Shown piece after piece: positions 8,768 to 16,771 of a stretch of 36,629 bases of DNA; the first letter of the stretch is position 1; each line of letters starts with the position of its first letter. The notes under the pieces are model-generated. The model was not told the DNA's origin. It did no database searches and saw only the letters and a program-made list of their open reading frames with translations. This DNA is from Cyanobacteria bacterium UBA6446 (GTDB taxonomy: Bacteria > Cyanobacteriota > Vampirovibrionia > Gastranaerophilales > Gastranaerophilaceae): positions 1 to 36,629 of the forward strand of contig DJOE01000003.1 in NCBI GenBank assembly GCA_002438405.1. Reading direction: 5' to 3'. The position numbers and the translations under genes are program-made.

Positions 8768-10738
8768 ATGGGATTGGCAACTGAACAAGCAAGATTTTTA
8801 TGCATAACAGCAAGAAAAGCTGATTGTGAATATAAATCAACTGAAATTGCTCAACAAAAGCTTGAGATTACGAATCAGTTGTCAAACGTTTCAGCTGATT
8901 ATTCTAATGCTTTAAATTCAACAAAATTAGTTTGGCAAAATGATGCAACGGATAAAACGGCAAACGTAACTTATAGTTTGTTAATGACACCATCTGCATA
9001 TAACAATTACAATCCATATTTTGTAACAACTGCATCAGGTGCAATTGTGTTGAATTCAGAATATGCAGCAGCAGCTAAAGCTGCAGGTATTTCTAAAGCC
9101 GGAGGCATTGGTTCTTCAAGCAGTCGTGATAAGTTTATTCAAGAACTTGTAGGTCAAGGAATTGTTACAGATAATACCGCAAAAGAAATTATCAATACTC
9201 CAAAAACAAATTGGAATCCGTCAGCAGGTATGGGTGCAACACCTATGGATAAAGCTGAAACTTCGGCAATGCAATTGTCAGATTTAATTTTAAGTGACTC
9301 AATTGGGAAACAAAAAATCGATTGGACGGCTTTATATGTCGATTCAGAAAATGGAGAAATTTCTGAAACTGAATACAATAAACATTTATCTGATTTAAAT
9401 GATAATCTAATCACTGCAAGGCAAACCGTTTTATATGATAATGATGGTAATGTTAGAACAGAAGACACCTCAGATACAGCTCAAACCGCTTATGCAGAGA
9501 AAATTCAACAATATGAAACAGATATTGAAAAAGCAAAAGCTGATGGACGAGAAAATGATTACAACAAATTGTTAGCTGAAAAGAAACAATATATTGCTGA
9601 CAACCCTGTAAAAGCTGCAATGTATGATATCTCAGCTTACAAAGCTAAATATCCAAAAGATACTAAAGTAAAAAGCTTCGATACTATTAAAGATAAATTT
9701 CAAACTTCTGAAACAAAAGTAGCGCAGACAACTCTTTCTAAAGCAAACAACAAAAATACTGTTAGCAGCGGAATTACAGTTGTTAAAAATGGTATTATCA
9801 ATAGTAATTCTGCAGATATCAAAGACATGGATATCGGAGATATCTTATCTGGCGACATTACTTTAATGATTAGGAATAATGACAAAGCAGCATCTGCGGA
9901 AGCAATGGCAAATTTAGGACAAAGCTTGTTATTAGTAATGGCAAAAGTTTTAGGCTACGGTCAAGATACCGGAATTGGTTTAAATATTGATGAACCATCA
10001 AGAAAAGCTTTAGAATATGCTTATACAATGGTTTCAAATACATATCTTCGCCCAGGGAATGCTATTGCTAATGCAGGAAGAAAATCTGACAGCGCAATGA
10101 CTGATAACAGTGCTTATACAAACGCAACCAATAACAACAGAATAGGTCAAGATGCTGACGGTAATTATACAGCACTGAGTTTATCTAATATGTTATCATC
10201 ATTCTTGACATACTATGACAATGCATTAAACGGCACAAATTCTAACTACGTTGTTGGTAAAAGTGTTGAAACTTCAAACTTTGTAACTGATGATAGCGGA
10301 TATTATTACATCGGCAAAGAATCTGGAACTTCTGCTTCTCAAACAGAAAGATTAGCCGACTTCTTTGATGAAATTTACAACAACATCTGCGAAAAAGGTT
10401 GGAGAGAAGATTCTTCAATTGATGACGAAGAATACATGACCAGTGCAATTAAAGATGGAAGATATGCAATGGCTTCTTTGAATAATGATGGCTATTATTA
10501 TCAAACAAGATATAACGAAACAGGTTATATGGAAGAAGTAACAGATGATGATGCTATCGCAAGAGCAGAAGCCGAATTCACAAGAATGAAATCTGAATTG
10601 ACTTACAAAGAAGATTCAATCGATTTGAAATCTAAAAAACTAGATGCTGAAATTTCAGCGCTTTCAACAGAATATGATACAGTTAAAAACTTAATATCAA
10701 AGAGTATTGAAAAAACATTCACAATGTTTTCAAGCTAG
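8768..10738 (+). CDS. 656-aa unknown protein with conserved helical ends and a large variable centre
   Basis: I do not recognise a named family. The N-terminal 50 residues (MGLATEQARFLCITARK...) are predicted to be helical. The last 45 residues, with repeated Lys/Asp/Glu heptads and ending STEYDTVKNLISKSIEKTF, form a second helix. Both ends resemble the 131-aa protein at 21599, which has almost nothing in between: the shared pattern is L..K...L....I....Y(D/E)...L(I/L)..(S/N)I(E/K)..FT at the C-terminus. The central 550 residues are rich in Asn, Thr, Ser, Ala and Tyr. There is no signal peptide or membrane segment. Conserved helical ends around a variable centre recall flagellin-like and type III secreted filament proteins by analogy only. 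AAAGGA lies about 12 bases before the ATG. The gene ends at a good terminator. Confidence 0.8.
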   Translation: MGLATEQARFLCITARKADCEYKSTEIAQQKLEITNQLSNVSADYSNALNSTKLVWQNDATDKTANVTYSLLMTPSAYNNYNPYFVTTASGAIVLNSEYAAAAKAAGISKAGGIGSSSSRDKFIQELVGQGIVTDNTAKEIINTPKTNWNPSAGMGATPMDKAETSAMQLSDLILSDSIGKQKIDWTALYVDSENGEISETEYNKHLSDLNDNLITARQTVLYDNDGNVRTEDTSDTAQTAYAEKIQQYETDIEKAKADGRENDYNKLLAEKKQYIADNPVKAAMYDISAYKAKYPKDTKVKSFDTIKDKFQTSETKVAQTTLSKANNKNTVSSGITVVKNGIINSNSADIKDMDIGDILSGDITLMIRNNDKAASAEAMANLGQSLLLVMAKVLGYGQDTGIGLNIDEPSRKALEYAYTMVSNTYLRPGNAIANAGRKSDSAMTDNSAYTNATNNNRIGQDADGNYTALSLSNMLSSFLTYYDNALNGTNSNYVVGKSVETSNFVTDDSGYYYIGKESGTSASQTERLADFFDEIYNNICEKGWREDSSIDDEEYMTSAIKDGRYAMASLNNDGYYYQTRYNETGYMEEVTDDDAIARAEAEFTRMKSELTYKEDSIDLKSKKLDAEISALSTEYDTVKNLISKSIEKTFTMFSS

Positions 10739-10765
10739 TAAAATATAAATAGCAAAGTTTTTATT

Positions 10766-10796
10766 ATGGCGGATTATATAAAATCCGCCATTTTGT
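10766..10796. terminator. intrinsic terminator
   Basis: A 10-bp perfect stem (10766-10775, ATGGCGGATT, with 10782-10791) is followed by TTTTG. It ends the 8768 gene and lies just beyond the stop of the converging XRE gene. Confidence 0.85.
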
Positions 10797-10800
10797 TTAT

Positions 10801-11013
10801 TTATACACCCTTAGTTAATTCATTAATATCAACATCTAGAACTTTTGCAATATCAATAACTTTAAGAATTGTCGGATTTTGACGGGCAGTTTCAATAAAA
10901 CTAATTGCCGTTCGAGAAACATCAATTAGTTCGGCAAGTTGTTCCTGAGATACTCCTTTTTTAATCCTTGCAATTTTAATATTTAATCCTAGAGTTTTTA
11001 ATCTATTATCCAT
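10801..11013 (-). CDS. small XRE-family helix-turn-helix regulator, 70 aa
   Basis: This is a minimal Cro/C1-type DNA-binding protein consisting of one HTH domain. The sequence runs LGLNIKIARIKKGVSQEQLAELIDVSRTAISFIE, with the SQEQLAE first helix, the VSRTAISFIE recognition helix and the closing NPTILKVIDIAKVLDVDINEL helices. It has no effector domain. It is read away from a prepilin-like gene whose start lies 52 bases off, and the spacer holds a long inverted repeat, so the likely role is to repress itself and that neighbour. No ribosome-binding sequence precedes the ATG at 11013, but TAAAAT sits exactly 12-7 bases before it, so the message may be leaderless. Confidence 0.9.
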   Translation of the reverse strand: MDNRLKTLGLNIKIARIKKGVSQEQLAELIDVSRTAISFIETARQNPTILKVIDIAKVLDVDINELTKGV

Positions 11014-11019
11014 AGCTAC

Positions 11020-11048
11020 ATTTTATAGACTTGACAAATTTAAGACTA
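11020..11048 (-). promoter_or_regulatory. candidate leaderless promoter of the small XRE gene
   Basis: On the minus strand TAGTCT (11048-11043), a 17-base spacer and TAAAAT (11025-11020) precede the ATG at 11013 by six bases. The -35 is weak (3 of 6). Confidence 0.35.
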
Positions 11049-11053
11049 TAAAA
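11021..11053. promoter_or_regulatory. inverted repeat, probable operator for the XRE regulator
   Basis: TTTTATAGnCTT (11021-11032) and AAGnCTATAAAA (11042-11053) form an 11-of-12 inverted repeat around a 9-base centre. It covers the -35 and spacer of the prepilin promoter and the -10 of the XRE promoter. That is the expected placement for a repressor that controls both divergent genes. Confidence 0.6.
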
Positions 11054-11059
11054 TATACT
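11031..11059 (+). promoter_or_regulatory. consensus promoter of the 11066 prepilin gene, predicting a leaderless mRNA
   Basis: There is a perfect TTGACA (11031-11036), 17 bases, then TATACT (11054-11059). The ATG at 11066 begins after exactly six further bases, so it would be at or next to the transcription start. No ribosome-binding sequence is present. Confidence 0.65.
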
Positions 11060-11065
11060 AAATGT

Positions 11066-11830
11066 ATGATAAATATATTTAACAAAAATAAGATAAATTT
11101 AGCAAATTTTGCATTGCAAGAAAGTAAAAACAAATTCGCTTTTACCCTAGCAGAAGTTTTAATAACAATTGGTATCATTGGGGTAATTGCAGCAATTGTT
11201 AATCCAACAATAGTTGGAAATCAAGAAATAATTGTTTCAAAGAATAAATTTAAGAAAACGTTATCAACTCTAAATCAAGCAGGTAAAATGTCAAGAGCAC
11301 AGTATAGTGTAGATTATGCAGATGTAACTCGTTCAGGAGGAGGAACATCAACAGTTGAAGATTTAATTAGCTATCCTTCATTTTTTGCAATTTTTTCCGG
11401 CACAATAAAATCTTATAGGTTTTTAGGCTGGACTCATCAACAGTATTCTCAAAAATATAATATACAAAAACTTGCAGATAAAACACTACCATCTTTTTTG
11501 ATGGAATTAGATGATGGTACATTTGTTGGAATTGTTACAGAAAATGGTGGTCATTATGATAGAGATTGTCATTTAGAAACCGGAGAAGTTTTAAATGAAG
11601 CTTGGATTAAATCACATTTAGGTTGTCTTGGGTTTATCGATACAAACGGATATGCTAAACCAAACAAAGAAGTTTCATGTTCAGATGGGACTGCAACGTC
11701 TTTCTCTCCAGACAAACCTTGCATCGTGAAAAAAGATACAAAATATATTACAGATGTTTATCCGATAGTATTTCATGATTCTGTTGCTGAACCTGCAACA
11801 AATGCAGCAAAAGCTATTTTCATGAATTAA
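11066..11830 (+). CDS. prepilin-like protein with type IV leader, 254 aa
   Basis: A 25-residue polar, Asn/Lys-rich leader precedes FAFTLAEVLITIGIIGVIAA, the prepilin-peptidase recognition and membrane helix with Glu at mature position 5. The remaining 200 residues form an exported domain with four Cys (near residues 174, 187, 211 and 221), probably forming disulfides; I cannot name it. It is a divergent partner of the small XRE regulator, from a strong promoter overlapped by an inverted repeat. The start ATG appears to be the first transcribed base. Its stop overlaps the stop of the converging MATE gene (bases 11827-11830), and I see no hairpin terminator. It was probably acquired or maintained as a regulated surface unit rather than as part of a pilus operon; that is inference. 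Confidence 0.85.
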   Translation: MINIFNKNKINLANFALQESKNKFAFTLAEVLITIGIIGVIAAIVNPTIVGNQEIIVSKNKFKKTLSTLNQAGKMSRAQYSVDYADVTRSGGGTSTVEDLISYPSFFAIFSGTIKSYRFLGWTHQQYSQKYNIQKLADKTLPSFLMELDDGTFVGIVTENGGHYDRDCHLETGEVLNEAWIKSHLGCLGFIDTNGYAKPNKEVSCSDGTATSFSPDKPCIVKKDTKYITDVYPIVFHDSVAEPATNAAKAIFMN

Positions 11831-13221
11831 AAAGTCGTGGGATTATCAATCAACTTCATGTGAATTTGTTTTTTAACTTTTAATATTATATATTTTGTAC
11901 TGCCAAAATATCCGACAAACATTATTGATGAAGCGCAAATCCAAGCAATTGGACCGGCATAAAACATTCCGATATAGCCAAATTTCACAGACAAATATAT
12001 AGCTGCAAATACACGGGCAAAAAGTTCAAACAAGCATGCCATAAATGGGAAGAAAGTTTCGCCCATTCCTTGAAGTGCATTTCTGTATATAAAAATTTGG
12101 CCTAAGAAAAAGTAAAATATAGTACTTATTAACAAATATTGATGAGCAACACTGATTACATGCTCTGATGCCGTTCCAATAAATTCACCAACAATATTTG
12201 TACCCCAAATTCTCATAATAAACGCCATTATGATACTTATTACCAAATTTATTGTTGAAGTTTTGATGACACCTAAACGAATTCTTTTGAATTTTTTAGC
12301 TCCAAAGTTTTGAGCTACATAAGCTGCCAATGCAACCCCAAACGACATCATAGGAAGAGTTGCAATTTGTTCAATTCTAAGAGCTGCTGTTAAAGCTGCA
12401 ATTACATCTGCTCCAAATGTGTTGCACACCCCTTGAATAACAATAATACTTATACCAATCAATGAAAATTGAAAAGCCATTGGCAAACCTAGATTCAAAT
12501 GTTCCCACACTGATTGCCAAAAATCTTTATCTATTTTAATTTTCCAATCTTTCCTTGTTAAGCATAATATTGGGAACTTATATTTGATAAGTATTAAACA
12601 CAAAATAACTGAAAGCCCTTGGGACAAAATCATTGCAACAGCAGACCCTGGAACACCACAATGCAAATCTTTGACAAAGAATATTGCAAGAATAATATTT
12701 GCAATGGAAGAAACAATTAAATAATATAAAGGAGTTTTACTATCTCCCAAAGCTCTAATTATACTTGCTAACATATTATACATAGTTGAAATAATTAAGC
12801 CAATAATAACGATTTCTACATACCAATATGCATCGTGATAGATTTCTTGAGGAACACGCATGGCATGTAAAATCGGATTCATAAAAACAGTTGAAAATAT
12901 AGAAAATAGAACCGTTACAATTGTACTAAGTATTGTTGATACAACGACAGAGTTTTTCACGCCATCTAAATTTTTTGCCCCATATCTTTGCCCCGTAACA
13001 ACGGCAAACCCATTTGTTAAACCGACAATCACAAACATTACAAGAAAAAATATTGGAGCAACAGCGCCAATTGAAGCGAACTGTTTAACACCCAGTGTTC
13101 TCCCGACAATAACCAGGTCTGCAACATTATACAATTGTTGAAATATATTTCCTATAAGTAGTGGAATTGAGAATAAAATTATGTGTTTTAAGGGACTACC
13201 CTTTGTCATATCTGTAATCAT
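11827..13221 (-). CDS. MATE-family multidrug/cation efflux transporter, 464 aa
   Basis: MATE transporters expel cationic drugs or metabolites in exchange for Na+ or H+. The 464-aa length and about twelve hydrophobic segments fit. The N-terminal half begins with PLKHIILFSIPLLIGNIFQQLYN, followed by VADLVIVGRTLG, the classic first-helix pattern of the NorM/DinF-like group. ALTAALRIEQIATLPMMSFGVALAAYVAQNFGAKK in the second half is the repeated counterpart. The ATG at 13221 follows a weak GAGAG sequence. It begins 35 bases after rarA on the same strand, so the two may share a transcript. Substrate cannot be told. The stop overlaps that of the converging prepilin gene. Confidence 0.93.
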   Translation of the reverse strand: MITDMTKGSPLKHIILFSIPLLIGNIFQQLYNVADLVIVGRTLGVKQFASIGAVAPIFFLVMFVIVGLTNGFAVVTGQRYGAKNLDGVKNSVVVSTILSTIVTVLFSIFSTVFMNPILHAMRVPQEIYHDAYWYVEIVIIGLIISTMYNMLASIIRALGDSKTPLYYLIVSSIANIILAIFFVKDLHCGVPGSAVAMILSQGLSVILCLILIKYKFPILCLTRKDWKIKIDKDFWQSVWEHLNLGLPMAFQFSLIGISIIVIQGVCNTFGADVIAALTAALRIEQIATLPMMSFGVALAAYVAQNFGAKKFKRIRLGVIKTSTINLVISIIMAFIMRIWGTNIVGEFIGTASEHVISVAHQYLLISTIFYFFLGQIFIYRNALQGMGETFFPFMACLFELFARVFAAIYLSVKFGYIGMFYAGPIAWICASSIMFVGYFGSTKYIILKVKKQIHMKLIDNPTTF

Positions 13222-13256
13222 AAGTCGTTCTCTCTTTATTATTTTGTGAGGTAAAA

Positions 13257-14492
13257 CTATTGTTGAGTATATTTTTTGCCCAAGAGTTCATCTGGCATAA
13301 ATTGTTGGTCATAATCCGGATTATCTGGAGTATAAACATAGCCTACACCAAATCCATATTTTGACGCATCTTTATAATGAGCATCTCGAAGATGCATTGG
13401 AGGTGCAAAATCAAGCCCCGCAGAAATATCTGAAAGAGCTGAATCAATTGCACAAACTGCTTCATTTGATTTCTTTGCTCTAGCAACATAAATTACAGCT
13501 TGAGCAAGCGGAATTCTTCCCTCTGGAAGTCCTAAAAGTTCAACTGCCTTATACGCATTTAATGAAATATTAAGTGCATTAGGATCGGCATTCCCAATAT
13601 CTTCTGATGCACAAGTAATTAGTCGCCTTGCAATAAATCGAGGATCTTCACCGGCAACAATCATTTTTGCAAGATAATAAATCGCCGCATCAGCATCTCC
13701 TCCCCTCAAACTCTTTTGAAAAGCAGAAGCACAATCATAATGTTCTTGTTGAGAATATCTTGTATTCCGTTGCTGACAAATTTCTTCAATCGTTTTGACT
13801 GTTAAAATTCGTTTATTATCCTTTAAATCGCTGGCAAAATATGCATTTTCTACTATATTTAATGCATATCTAGCATCACCTCGTGCAAGATTTATAATAA
13901 AATCCAAAACTCCGCTTTCGCATTCCATAAGGGTATAGTGAGTTGCAAGATAACTAAATCCTTTTTTAATAATTTTTGCCATACTTTCATCATTTATCGG
14001 ATTAAGTCTTACAACTTGAACTCTGGAAAGCAAAGCCGGAACAACTTGAAAAGACGGATTTTCGGTCGTTGAACCAATCAAAAATAACGTACCATTTTCA
14101 AGATGAGGTAAAAGTGCATCTTGTTGAGTTTTTGAATATCTGTGAATTTCATCTATGAATAAAATTGTTTTTTGCCCTGCTCTAAGAGATTCTTTTGCTT
14201 TTTCAACCGCATCTTTTATATCTTTAACCCCAGATGTTACAGCAGAAATTTCAATAAAATTAGCATTCGTTTTTGTCGCAATAAGTCTTGCTAATGTTGT
14301 TTTTCCACACCCCGGAGTTCCCCAGAAAATCATTGAAAACAATCTATTTGTTTTGAGCAAATTCAAAATCGGACTATTAGGAGAAATCACATTACTTTGC
14401 CCTAAAAAATCTTCAATTGTTTTTGGGCGAAGAATTTCTGCTAAAGGTATTTGCTTATTTTGATTTTCAAGTTCCGTAAATAAATTATTCAT
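13257..14492 (-). CDS. rarA: replication-associated recombination protein RarA (AAA+ ATPase)
   Basis: RarA (MgsA) is a clamp-loader-like ATPase acting at stalled replication forks. It is 411 aa, of usual length. Motifs: IPLAEILRPKTIEDFLGQ at residues 15-32, Walker A GTPGCGKTT at 58-66, Walker B ILFIDEIHR at 110-118, sensor 1 in IGSTTENPSF and arginine finger in PALLSRVQ. The C-terminal RGGDADAAIYYLAKMIVAGEDP and SEDIGNADP segments are typical. The start matches the family N-terminus. There is no ribosome-binding sequence; instead an excellent promoter places the ATG at +1. It is divergent from the solute-binding protein gene and probably cotranscribed with the MATE gene. Confidence 0.95.
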   Translation of the reverse strand: MNNLFTELENQNKQIPLAEILRPKTIEDFLGQSNVISPNSPILNLLKTNRLFSMIFWGTPGCGKTTLARLIATKTNANFIEISAVTSGVKDIKDAVEKAKESLRAGQKTILFIDEIHRYSKTQQDALLPHLENGTLFLIGSTTENPSFQVVPALLSRVQVVRLNPINDESMAKIIKKGFSYLATHYTLMECESGVLDFIINLARGDARYALNIVENAYFASDLKDNKRILTVKTIEEICQQRNTRYSQQEHYDCASAFQKSLRGGDADAAIYYLAKMIVAGEDPRFIARRLITCASEDIGNADPNALNISLNAYKAVELLGLPEGRIPLAQAVIYVARAKKSNEAVCAIDSALSDISAGLDFAPPMHLRDAHYKDASKYGFGVGYVYTPDNPDYDQQFMPDELLGKKYTQQ

Positions 14493-14498
14493 AGTATA

Positions 14499-14527
14499 AT
14501 TATAGCAGGGGTAAATTTATTTTACAA
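14499..14527 (-). promoter_or_regulatory. rarA promoter predicting a leaderless mRNA
   Basis: On the minus strand TTGTAA (14527-14522), a 17-base spacer ending in an extended -10 TGC, and a perfect TATAAT (14504-14499) are followed by six bases and the ATG at 14492. The geometry is identical to those before trmFO and the 11066 gene. Confidence 0.65.
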
Positions 14528-14540
14528 AGGAATATTTATT

Positions 14541-15764
14541 TTGAATAAAAATTTTTGGATTGTTATAGTTTCAACATTTTTAATTTTGACAGGAATCTTT
14601 TTTATATTTAACAAAAAACAAGATAACAATGAAGTTGTCTTTTGGACTTTGCAAATGAATGACTTTGCTCCATACATAAACGGAGTAATAAAAGATTTCG
14701 AAACAGAAAATCCAAATATAAAAATTAAATGGGTAGATGTTCCATTTTCTGAGGGTGAAAAAAGAACTCTAGCATCTGTATTGAGTGATAATCCACCAGA
14801 TTTAGTAAATTTAAATCCCGACTTTTCTTCAACATTAGCTCACAAAGGTGCGCTATATGAAATTCCACAAAGTAAAACCTCTCAATTTAATCAAGAAATT
14901 TTAAACTCTTTAAAAACCAATGGGAAAATTTATTCTATTCCTTGGTATGCAACAAGTGCTATCACCATTTATAACAAAGCACTACTTACTAAAGCTGGAA
15001 TTCAAGTACCAAAGACCTATTCAGAAATTGAGAAATTTGCACCAATTGTTAGAACAAATACAAATGCATACATTATTCTTCCGAATATCACAGAAAACGA
15101 TACAATGTTAAAAATCTTGAACAAATACGGAATTACAAATTACACTCAACTTAATTCTGAAAAAGCTGTTCAAGTATTCAATATGTTCAAAAACATGTAC
15201 GCTAAAAATTTAATACCCAAAGAAACAGTTACAATGACTCTTCAAGAATCCTTAGAAAAGTATATGTCTGGAAATATCGTTTTAATTGGAGCAGGAGCGA
15301 ATTTCTTAAATATGATTAAAGAAAATGCACCATCAACCTACAAAACAACAGATGTCGCACCTCAAATAGTTGGCGAACTTGGTCAAAATGATTTTTCTTT
15401 AATGAATTTTGTAATTCCTATAAAATCAAAACACAGAGAAGACGCATTGAAATTTGCACTATTTTTAACTAATAATAAAAATCAATTAGAACTTGCTAAA
15501 CTTACCAATGTTCTTGCTGTAAACAAAGAAACCTTACAAAATGATTTCTACACAAAATATGACAAAAACGATTTAATGTCTAAAGCGAGAGTAATTAGTG
15601 CAAAACAGTTAAACAAGGTTCAACCGGTTTTTAAAACTCAAAAAGGCCAAAAAGATATAAACAATTTAATCAATGCTTCCGTTCAAGAAATACTTTTAGG
15701 GAAAAACGATACTAAAAAAATCTTGACTAAAACCGCAAAAGATTGGAAATCACTAAACGATTAA
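14541..15764 (+). CDS. extracellular solute-binding protein (sugar ABC transporter type), membrane-anchored, 407 aa
   Basis: It resembles family 1 periplasmic binding proteins that deliver sugars or glycerol-phosphate compounds to ABC permeases: VVFWTLQMNDFAPYINGVIKDFE near residues 32-55, NPPDLVNLNPDFSSTLAHKGALYEI, and SIPWYATSAITIYNKALLTKAG with PKTYSEIEKFA. A hydrophobic helix at residues 6-23 lacks a lipobox Cys or a clear cleavage site, so it is probably a signal anchor. The start is TTG 14541, with AAAGGA about ten bases upstream. No permease or ATPase gene is adjacent, so it is an orphan and its partner must be encoded elsewhere. The dehydrogenase gene follows after 19 bases. Substrate unknown. 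Confidence 0.88.
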   Translation: MNKNFWIVIVSTFLILTGIFFIFNKKQDNNEVVFWTLQMNDFAPYINGVIKDFETENPNIKIKWVDVPFSEGEKRTLASVLSDNPPDLVNLNPDFSSTLAHKGALYEIPQSKTSQFNQEILNSLKTNGKIYSIPWYATSAITIYNKALLTKAGIQVPKTYSEIEKFAPIVRTNTNAYIILPNITENDTMLKILNKYGITNYTQLNSEKAVQVFNMFKNMYAKNLIPKETVTMTLQESLEKYMSGNIVLIGAGANFLNMIKENAPSTYKTTDVAPQIVGELGQNDFSLMNFVIPIKSKHREDALKFALFLTNNKNQLELAKLTNVLAVNKETLQNDFYTKYDKNDLMSKARVISAKQLNKVQPVFKTQKGQKDINNLINASVQEILLGKNDTKKILTKTAKDWKSLND

Positions 15765-15783
15765 TATAAAAAAGGAGAAATAA

Positions 15784-16755
15784 ATGAAAGCTGTAGTATT
15801 TACAAAAGATAACGAACTAAAACTAGTTAATAACTACCAAAAACCAATTCCTAAAAAAGGGGAAGCTTTGGTAAGAGTTACATTAGCAGGTATTTGCAAT
15901 ACTGATTACGAAATCACAAAAGGCTATATGGGGTATGACGGAATTTTAGGTCATGAAGCCGTTGGTATTGTTGAAGAAGTTAACGAAGATGACAAATCTT
16001 TAGTCGGGAAAAGAGTTGTGCCAGAAATCAGTTATGGTTGCAAAGATCCAAACTGTCCTTGGTGTGCTGAAAAATTATACCGCCACTGTCCAAATAGACA
16101 TACTTTAGGTATCTTTAGAAAAGATGGTGTTTTTGCAGAATATTTCACAATGCCAACAGAAGTTTTATTTGAAGTTCCTGAAAATGTTCCGGATTGTCAA
16201 GCAGTATTTGTTGAACCTCTTGCAGCAGCTTTAGAAATTACAGAACAACACCACATCAAACCATTTGAAAAAGTAGTTGTTCTGGGTGACGGTAAATTAG
16301 GATTGATTACGGCATTAGCACTTAATGCTCAAAATATTGATATTACTTTAGTTGGAAAACATCAAAATAAACTTGATATTGCTAAAGGTCAAGGAGTTGA
16401 AACCTCATTACTAAATGATTTTCCAATTGAGAAAAAATATGATGTTGTAGTTGAAGCAACCGGTTCTATTTCAGGATTTGAAACAGCTTTGGCTTTAACT
16501 AAACCTCGAGGAGTTTTGGTTTTGAAAAGTACAGTTGCAGCATCAAAAGAATTCAACTTAGCACCAATCGTAATTGATGAAATTACTGTTTTGGGTTCTC
16601 GTTGCGGACAATTCCCTGCTGCTTTGAGAATGCTAAAATCAGAAAGAATTGATTTTTCTCCACTAATTTCAGCTAATTATTCAATTGATGATGCGATTGA
16701 AGCCTTTGAAAAAAATAAAGAAAAAGAAACCTTAAAAGTTCTTTTGCAATTTTAG
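15784..16755 (+). CDS. zinc-dependent medium-chain alcohol dehydrogenase family protein, 323 aa
   Basis: It is an NAD(P)-dependent oxidoreductase of the MDR superfamily (threonine/polyol dehydrogenase side). Catalytic zinc ligands appear at Cys38 (AGICNTD) and in LGHEAVG (His-Glu), with a third in FVEPLAAALE. The structural zinc lobe is CKDPNCPWCAEKLYRHC, four Cys. The nucleotide-binding fold is represented by VVVLGDGKLGLITALALNA. At 323 aa it is slightly shorter than the usual 340-350. AAAGGAG sits ideally before ATG 15784. It follows the solute-binding gene by 19 bases and precedes the nucleotidase-like gene by 16, so the three probably form one operon. The substrate cannot be read from the sequence; a sugar alcohol imported by the binding protein is only a guess. 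Confidence 0.9.
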   Translation: MKAVVFTKDNELKLVNNYQKPIPKKGEALVRVTLAGICNTDYEITKGYMGYDGILGHEAVGIVEEVNEDDKSLVGKRVVPEISYGCKDPNCPWCAEKLYRHCPNRHTLGIFRKDGVFAEYFTMPTEVLFEVPENVPDCQAVFVEPLAAALEITEQHHIKPFEKVVVLGDGKLGLITALALNAQNIDITLVGKHQNKLDIAKGQGVETSLLNDFPIEKKYDVVVEATGSISGFETALALTKPRGVLVLKSTVAASKEFNLAPIVIDEITVLGSRCGQFPAALRMLKSERIDFSPLISANYSIDDAIEAFEKNKEKETLKVLLQF

Positions 16756-16771
16756 TTTGGAATAAATTGAA

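Noticed and set aside
9346..9381. EF-hand-like loop (DSENGEISETEY) in the 656-aa protein
   Set aside because: The loop is one residue short of the 12-residue EF-hand spacing and is not repeated, so calcium binding is not supported.
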